From: Firmicutes bacterium UBA4981
GTDB taxonomy: Bacteria; Bacillota; SHA-98; UBA4971
Length of the DNA stretch: 9,794 bases
Assembly: GCA_002398515.1 (NCBI GenBank)
Contig: DGZL01000081.1
Coordinates: 1 to 9,794, forward strand
Reading direction: 5' to 3'
The notes beneath the pieces were generated by a model. The model had not been told where the DNA came from and did not search any database. It saw nothing but the letters and a program-made list of their open reading frames with translations. Position 1 is the first letter of the stretch. The number at the start of each line of letters is the position of its first letter. Positions 5,953 to 9,794 of this stretch are shown here, one piece after another. Both the position numbers and the translations under genes were made by a program.

Positions 5953-6130
5953 CGCAATCACCCTCCGCAAACAGTGATTTCAGAACGTTTCCCGAGTCAC
6001 ATGTCTGTTGTCTACGTCACGCGGCGATCCGGAATCACCGAATGACTCGTGCTTCCGAAAACCATTGGTATTCTTCGGTTCCTCATAATCTTGAGTTTTC
6101 TTAGGTTTCAGCTCCGGCCCGTTTCTCCGC
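5953..6130. other. Intergenic stretch, one weak imperfect hairpin
   Basis: No coding frame here is convincing. CCGAA (6055-6059) and TTCGG (6074-6078) flank an inner ACC/GGT pair, giving an imperfect hairpin followed on the plus strand by a mildly pyrimidine-rich stretch. The promoter of the minus-strand nitroreductase gene should lie here, but I could not pick a good -35/-10 pair. Confidence 0.3.
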
Positions 6131-6210
6131 AACCTCAAGTTCTGAATAAGGCCTTCAAATCCTAAACAAAGCCCTCAAGTCCTAAATAAGGCATTCAAGG
6201 TCTGAAGGAT
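6131..6210. repeat. Four imperfect 20-bp tandem repeats
   Basis: Units start at 6131, 6151, 6171 and 6191: AACCTCAAGTTCTGAATAAG, GCCTTCAAATCCTAAACAAA, GCCCTCAAGTCCTAAATAAG and GCATTCAAGGTCTGAAGGAT. The shared core is TTCAAG, two or three bases, then CTRAA, with an exact 20-bp period. A period of about two helical turns places each copy on nearly the same DNA face. Confidence 0.85.
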
Positions 6211-6214
6211 GCCT

Positions 6215-6226
6215 CTATGGCCATAG
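6215..6226. repeat. Perfect 12-bp palindrome between repeats and promoter
   Basis: CTATGGCCATAG at 6215-6226 is a perfect palindrome, and CCT/AGG outside it extends it imperfectly (6212-6230). It sits directly after the 20-bp repeats and about 27 bp before the extended -10 at 6253, where a regulator could act on that promoter. Confidence 0.5.
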
Positions 6227-6252
6227 AAGGATCTCCGGACCCTGACGGCCTC

Positions 6253-6261
6253 TGCTATAAT
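6253..6261 (+). promoter_or_regulatory. Orphan extended -10 promoter
   Basis: TGCTATAAT at 6253-6261 is a perfect TATAAT with the TGn extension; the -35 region (about 6233-6238, CTCCGG) is poor. Transcription would start near 6268. The next gene starts at 6559 and has its own promoter, so this one would make a non-coding transcript or a long leader of about 290 nt. Confidence 0.55.
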
Positions 6262-6267
6262 AGATTT

Positions 6268-6440
6268 CCCCGACAAACCGCAAGTTCCTGCAAAGCTGTG
6301 GCATGCAATAGCGTAGACCGACAAATCGTCATGTCGAAAGCGAAGCTGTCAGGACCGAGGAATTACGAAAATGTGCCTGGAAAGGCCAAGTCCTGAACAA
6401 GAGAAACCTTCCAAGTAGCAGGAGGGGCCCCTGCAGCAAG
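6268..6440 (+). ncRNA. Candidate non-coding RNA with tandem duplicated element
   Basis: Downstream of the extended -10, two related segments follow each other. The first starts CCGACAAACCG at 6270 and reaches AAGCTGT at 6293-6299. The second starts CCGACAAATCG at 6318 and reaches AAGCTGT at 6343-6349, an offset of 48-50 bp. A GCAGG/CCTGC hairpin (6418-6422 with 6430-6434) closes the region without a clear T-run. No open frame is convincing. The string GCAAAGCTGTGG and nearby ACAAACC recall pieces of the cyclic-di-GMP-I riboswitch core, but the order and size do not fit it well and I do not assign it. Confidence 0.25.
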
Positions 6441-6474
6441 TAGACATTCTTATCTTCTATTTCCTTGATCACAC

Positions 6475-6496
6475 GAATTGACCACGTGGTCAATTC
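6475..6496. promoter_or_regulatory. Perfect 22-bp palindromic operator
   Basis: The left half GAATTGACCAC (6475-6485) is the exact reverse complement of the right half GTGGTCAATTC (6486-6496), with no spacer. It covers the -35 and most of the spacer of the transporter promoter, so a dimeric repressor (TetR, MarR or PadR type) bound here would block RNA polymerase. No regulator gene is in the window. Confidence 0.85.
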
Positions 6497-6506
6497 ATGC
6501 TATTAT
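6478..6506 (+). promoter_or_regulatory. Promoter of the ABC transporter operon
   Basis: TTGACC at 6478-6483, a 17-bp spacer and TATTAT at 6501-6506, which also has the TGn extension (TGC at 6498-6500). The start would be near 6513, giving a leader of about 45 nt to the ATPase gene. Confidence 0.75.
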
Positions 6507-6558
6507 CTTCTTAGCGATCTGCGTTTTCGGAATTTGTGTAAGGTGAGGTGCAAATGGA

Positions 6559-7245
6559 ATGCATATCATCGAGACGAGGACCTTGACTAAGGATTACATG
6601 CACGGACGCATGACTGTTCCGGCTTTGCGTGGGGTGGACCTGAATGTCACAGCAGGCGAATTCACGGCAGTTGTAGGGCCTTCCGGCTCCGGAAAGACTA
6701 CTCTCTTGAACCTTATTGGCTGCCTGGACCGGCCCACCGGCGGGCAAATCCTTATGGACGGAAAGGACATATCCGGTTACAGTCCTACTGAACTGGCTGA
6801 TCTTAGGCGGCACAAATTGGGCTTCATTTTCCAGACTTACAACCTTATCCCCGTCCTGACTGCTTACGAAAACGTAGAGCTTCCCCTGCTCCTTCTAGGC
6901 GCCAAATCCAACGGGGAAATCAAGGACAAGGTCATGTCTGCCCTTGCTGAAGTTGGCTTAGCAGGGCTTGAAACCAGACGTCCCATGGATCTTTCGGGCG
7001 GACAACAACAAAGGGTCGCAATTGCCAGGGCTCTCGTGAAGGAACCCAGACTTATCCTGGCGGACGAACCCACCGCGAATCTGGACTCAGAGAATTCCGA
7101 AGCCATCCTCTCTCTAATGCAAGAACTCAACCGGAAAATGGACACAACCTTCCTGTTCTCTACACATGACCCGCTTGTGATGAAGTTCGCTCGAAGACTG
7201 GTGACAATGCGGGACGGCAAGATCGTCGAAGACGAGAGGAGGTAG
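6559..7245 (+). CDS. ABC transporter ATP-binding protein, MacB/LolD type (228 aa)
   Basis: This is the cytoplasmic nucleotide-binding subunit that would drive the two permeases encoded next. Walker A is GPSGSGKTT (residues 40-48), the Q-loop Gln is at 92 (FIFQTYNLIP), the signature LSGGQQQR is at 145-152, Walker B LILADEPT is at 165-172, and the H-loop His is at 203 (STHDP). The phrase NLIPVLTAYENVELPL and the 228-residue length are typical of the LolD/MacB/FtsE branch used for extrusion or mechanotransmission rather than import. The start at ATG 6559 is preceded by AAGGTGAGGTG (6540-6550). An ATG at 6554 is out of frame and stops after ten codons. The stop lies 6 bp before the first permease start. 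Confidence 0.96.
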   Translation: MHIIETRTLTKDYMHGRMTVPALRGVDLNVTAGEFTAVVGPSGSGKTTLLNLIGCLDRPTGGQILMDGKDISGYSPTELADLRRHKLGFIFQTYNLIPVLTAYENVELPLLLLGAKSNGEIKDKVMSALAEVGLAGLETRRPMDLSGGQQQRVAIARALVKEPRLILADEPTANLDSENSEAILSLMQELNRKMDTTFLFSTHDPLVMKFARRLVTMRDGKIVEDERR

Positions 7246-7251
7246 CAAGAA

Positions 7252-8493
7252 GTGCGTATGCTCAAGTTCTACCTCAATTTCACCGCTCGGAATCTCTTCA
7301 GGCGCAAGAGACGAACTATCCTTACTGCGCTTGCGATAGCAGTGGGAATAATGTACTTTATCGTATTTGACTCGATGTTATCAGGAGCGGATCGAGATTC
7401 GTTCAATAACTTGATCAACTTTGAAACCGGCCACGTAGAGATCTCATCTGTATCATCAGATATGCGCCCCGAGCTCGATGAGTTAATCCCGGACGGTAAA
7501 GGGCTCGCCGTGGAAATCAAGAAGATTCCAAAGGTAGAAGCTGCTACCCCGAGACTGGTCTTCCCTGCCTCAGTCATCGCAGGATTTGAAGAGCTTCCTG
7601 TATCGGGAATAGGTGTTGACCCTGAGACTGACAAAGAAGTCTTTCTGGTGCATGAGTGTGTTACAAACGGAAGATGGCTCATGCCCGGAGAAGAAGGAGT
7701 AGTAGTCGGCGAACGTGTCGCAGATCTCCTGGAACTCGAGTTGGAAGATGTGATTACCTTAAGAACCCAGACAGTGGGCATGGCTTTCCAAGCAGTGGAT
7801 CTTTCGGTAATTGGAATCGTCTCAACACCGCATCCCGCTGTCAACCAAACACATGTATATCTCCCTCTCGATGTAGCCCAAGAAGCCCTTGAAGCAGGGC
7901 AAAGCGCAACCACAATCATTCTGCGCACTGAGTCTGAGCAGGCGATTAAGACAGTGTCAGACTCCATCCGAAACCTGGACGCTTGGAAACCTGCTTGGCA
8001 CGTCAAACCCTGGTATGAAGCAACTTCATTCCTCGCCATCGGTACAGGGAAGCGAGCTTTTGGCGGAGTTCTTATGGGGCTTGTCCTGATTATAGCCACC
8101 ATCGGTGTGGTGAATTCCATCCTCCTTTCCACACTTGAGCGTGTGCGAGAGATCGGACTCCTCAAGGCAATGGGGATGAAAGAGAAGGAAATCGTCGGCC
8201 TCTTCGTGTTCGAAGGATCTGGCCTCGGCTTGCTCGGTGGCATCCTAGGCGCTGCCATGGGCACCGCTATCAATGCTTACCTCGTCAACACCGGACTCAG
8301 CCTTAAGATGTTCATGGGTGAGTCCAATATGGATATCGGATATCCCATAGCTGACCGTATGTTTGGTGTCTGGAATTGGCCAACTGTGCTATGGGCGGTT
8401 CTCTTTGCACTCCTCGTTTCACTTGCTGCAAGTTACTTTCCGGCAAGGCGGGCAGCGTATCTTGACTCAGTCGAGAGCCTGCGCCAGGTATAA
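7252..8493 (+). CDS. ABC transporter permease, FtsX/MacB-PCD type (413 aa)
   Basis: The layout is the MacB/LolC/FtsX one: a membrane helix near residues 22-40 (TILTALAIAVGIMYFIVF), a large extracytoplasmic domain to about residue 265, then three helices around 271-293, 315-345 and 375-395. The last three form the FtsX domain, with LERVREIGLLKAMGMKEKEI after the second helix (a coupling region contacting the ATPase) and FPARRAAYLDSVESLRQV at the C terminus. The FETGHVEI block after helix 1 parallels SGHVRI in the second permease, so the two are paralogues likely to pair. The start is GTG 7252: AGGAGG (7237-7242) is 9 nt upstream, overlapping the ATPase stop, while ATG 7258 would be 15 nt away. 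The substrate is unknown. Confidence 0.94.
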   Translation: MRMLKFYLNFTARNLFRRKRRTILTALAIAVGIMYFIVFDSMLSGADRDSFNNLINFETGHVEISSVSSDMRPELDELIPDGKGLAVEIKKIPKVEAATPRLVFPASVIAGFEELPVSGIGVDPETDKEVFLVHECVTNGRWLMPGEEGVVVGERVADLLELELEDVITLRTQTVGMAFQAVDLSVIGIVSTPHPAVNQTHVYLPLDVAQEALEAGQSATTIILRTESEQAIKTVSDSIRNLDAWKPAWHVKPWYEATSFLAIGTGKRAFGGVLMGLVLIIATIGVVNSILLSTLERVREIGLLKAMGMKEKEIVGLFVFEGSGLGLLGGILGAAMGTAINAYLVNTGLSLKMFMGESNMDIGYPIADRMFGVWNWPTVLWAVLFALLVSLAASYFPARRAAYLDSVESLRQV

Positions 8494-8516
8494 CCGCTAA
8501 AAGGAGGGCTTTGCAC

Positions 8517-9779
8517 ATGGCTTACCTCACAAAAATGGCCTGGCGGAACCTTGGCCGCCACCGCGGACGCACTATGCTAAGTCTAATTGCCATTATCATG
8601 GGAGTTTTTGTAGTAGTAATAGCCAAAGGCCTCATTGATGGCATAGTTGACACCTTTATCACATATAACATAAACCTGAACTCAGGACACGTCCGAATCA
8701 TCCAACCTGAGTACAAGCTTAAAGAGCAAACACTTTCCCTTGGATATACAGTAGGTGACGAAGATACCCCATATCACTCCATTGTGAAGGACATAAGGAA
8801 CATCCCTGATGTTAAGGTAGCCACAGGCAGGATTAGATTCGGCATGCTCCTGGTAGCAGGGGATCACGTCCAAGAAACTGTCCTCGGTATTGGGACTGAC
8901 TTTGATGAAGAGGAAAGAATAACTCATTTAAGCAGGTTTCTTGAAGGCAGTGAACGAGGAACCCTTCCCCGGGCAGGTCAACGTGAAATCCTCCTGGGCG
9001 ATGCCCTCATGGATAAGCTGGGCGTCGGGGTGGGAGACAAAGTCAACGCAGTCTTTTCAACGTCCTTCGGTTCACTGGGGATCGCTACCTTCCGGGTAGT
9101 GGGACAGATGTCAAGTGGCCTTAAGTTCCTTGACGAATCACTGGCCTACATTCCTCTGGACACAGCCATGCATCTTTTGGACATGGATGATTCGGTTACC
9201 GAGATAGTTGTATTCGGCGAGACTCTCTCCAAGTCAGATGCGATCAAGGCCCAGATTGAACCTGTTGTTAATACCCTCCCGGGTAAACCGGTAGTCGTCC
9301 CCTGGGACGAATACAGCGAGCTAATCAGTCTCATGAGTAAAGCGAAAGCTATATATGCAGTAATCTATATCTTAATAGTAATCCTCGCGTCCTTCGTGGT
9401 ATTCAACACCTTGCTGATGGTCGTATCTGAACGGACTCGCGAAATCGGCATGCTCGCAGCCCTCGGGCTTTCGCCTCAATCAATAAGGCGGCTCTTCCTC
9501 ATAGAAGGGACGATTATGGCCTTAGCAGGCAGCTTCCTCGGAGCGTTACTGGGGGGTGTCTTCAACTTGTGGTTTGGCAGTCGAGGCCTGGATATCTCCA
9601 AGATGACTGAAAACCTCGGCGGTGAGTTTCTGTTGACACCAAGAATCTATCCTACGACAAACGTGTCCACGCTGGTATTCTCGTTTGTGCTGGGAGTTGT
9701 GGTAACAATAGTCGCAGTCTACATCCCTGCAAGACACGCAGGAAAGCTTAAACCCACTGAAGCTTTACGCAGCGTATGA
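8517..9779 (+). CDS. ABC transporter permease, FtsX/MacB-PCD type (420 aa), second paralogue
   Basis: It has the same architecture as the preceding permease: helix 1 at about residues 19-38 (TMLSLIAIIMGVFVVVIAKG), an extracytoplasmic domain with LNSGHVRIIQPEYKL, then helices around 280-302, 325-350 and 385-405. The coupling block is SERTREIGMLAALGLSPQSI and the C terminus is IPARHAGKLKPTEALRSV. ATG 8517 is chosen because AGGAGG (8502-8507) is 9 nt upstream; the in-frame TTG at 8511 is too close. The gap to the first permease is 23 bp. The three genes probably encode one complex, with the permeases as a heterodimer as in LolCDE. No separate membrane-fusion protein is in view. ATG codons at 9776 and 9781 could start a further gene beyond the window edge. 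Confidence 0.94.
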   Translation: MAYLTKMAWRNLGRHRGRTMLSLIAIIMGVFVVVIAKGLIDGIVDTFITYNINLNSGHVRIIQPEYKLKEQTLSLGYTVGDEDTPYHSIVKDIRNIPDVKVATGRIRFGMLLVAGDHVQETVLGIGTDFDEEERITHLSRFLEGSERGTLPRAGQREILLGDALMDKLGVGVGDKVNAVFSTSFGSLGIATFRVVGQMSSGLKFLDESLAYIPLDTAMHLLDMDDSVTEIVVFGETLSKSDAIKAQIEPVVNTLPGKPVVVPWDEYSELISLMSKAKAIYAVIYILIVILASFVVFNTLLMVVSERTREIGMLAALGLSPQSIRRLFLIEGTIMALAGSFLGALLGGVFNLWFGSRGLDISKMTENLGGEFLLTPRIYPTTNVSTLVFSFVLGVVVTIVAVYIPARHAGKLKPTEALRSV

Positions 9780-9794
9780 TATGCGCTACGCGAT

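Noticed and set aside
6268..6330. Cyclic-di-GMP-I riboswitch
   Set aside because: ACAAACC and GCAAAGCTGTGG resemble parts of the core, but the first element lacks the expected GCAAACC, the segment to ACCGA is too short, and the stems do not form as in that family. A covariance search could reverse this.
6475..6496. Link between the transporter operator and the array at 11-450 through the shared string ACGTGGTC
   Set aside because: Only eight bases are shared, the flanks differ (GTGGTCAA versus GTGGTCGA) and the symmetry is different, so chance is sufficient.
6554..6586. Ten-codon leader peptide from ATG 6554 overlapping the ATPase start
   Set aside because: The spacing to the ribosome binding site is only about 3 nt and the peptide has no regulatory pattern. 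ATG 6559 explains the site better.
7269..8273. 334-codon minus-strand open frame opposite the first permease
   Set aside because: It is antisense to a clear FtsX-type permease. Its sequence is low-complexity, rich in Ser, Arg, Thr and Pro, as expected for a shadow frame.

Overview
The window looks like chromosome of an anaerobic, endospore-forming member of the Bacillota (Clostridia-like). The indicators are a spore photoproduct lyase (SplB), a two-subunit iron-sulfur L-serine dehydratase (SdaAB/SdaAA), strong AGGAGG-type ribosome binding sites, and roughly even base composition. No gene gives a species-level identification.

Layout. Positions 1-450 hold no convincing gene. They carry a degenerate tandem array built on a GTGGTCG core, with 32-bp and 41-bp units nested in a higher-order period of about 138 bp. 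An ORF remnant (547-723) and a small hypothetical protein gene (818-1066) follow. A promoter then drives tRNA-Leu(CAA) at 1161-1248. An extended -10 promoter near 1420 precedes a leader of about 220 nt with four 25-bp repeats, and then sdaAB-sdaAA (1650-3212), which deaminates L-serine to pyruvate and ammonia. The next gap (3213-3636) holds six 18-bp repeats. Read on the minus strand these give a hexapeptide repeat inside what may be a frameshifted gene.

A small Mop-type molybdate/molybdopterin-binding protein (3637-3840) overlaps splB (3840-4853) by one base. This SplB has Ala where the Bacillus enzyme has its catalytic Cys141, and a Cys at position 74 instead. A 57-residue two-helix membrane protein (4926-5099), a start-less ORF with a GC-rich hairpin, and a minus-strand nitroreductase-family gene (5419-5952) follow.

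The 606-nt region 5953-6558 holds four 20-bp tandem repeats, an orphan extended -10 promoter, a tandem duplicated element that could be part of an RNA, and a promoter whose -35 and spacer are covered by a perfect 22-bp palindrome. That promoter drives an operon of an ABC ATPase and two FtsX/MacB-type permeases (6559-9779). These three genes probably form one LolCDE/MacB-like transporter controlled by a dyad-binding repressor that is not in the window.

The most unusual overall feature is that four intergenic regions each carry their own unrelated short tandem-repeat family (32/41, 25, 18 and 20 bp). No complete new system is evident. The strongest leads are the first array, the sda leader, the orphan promoter with its duplicated element, and the SplB residue swap.
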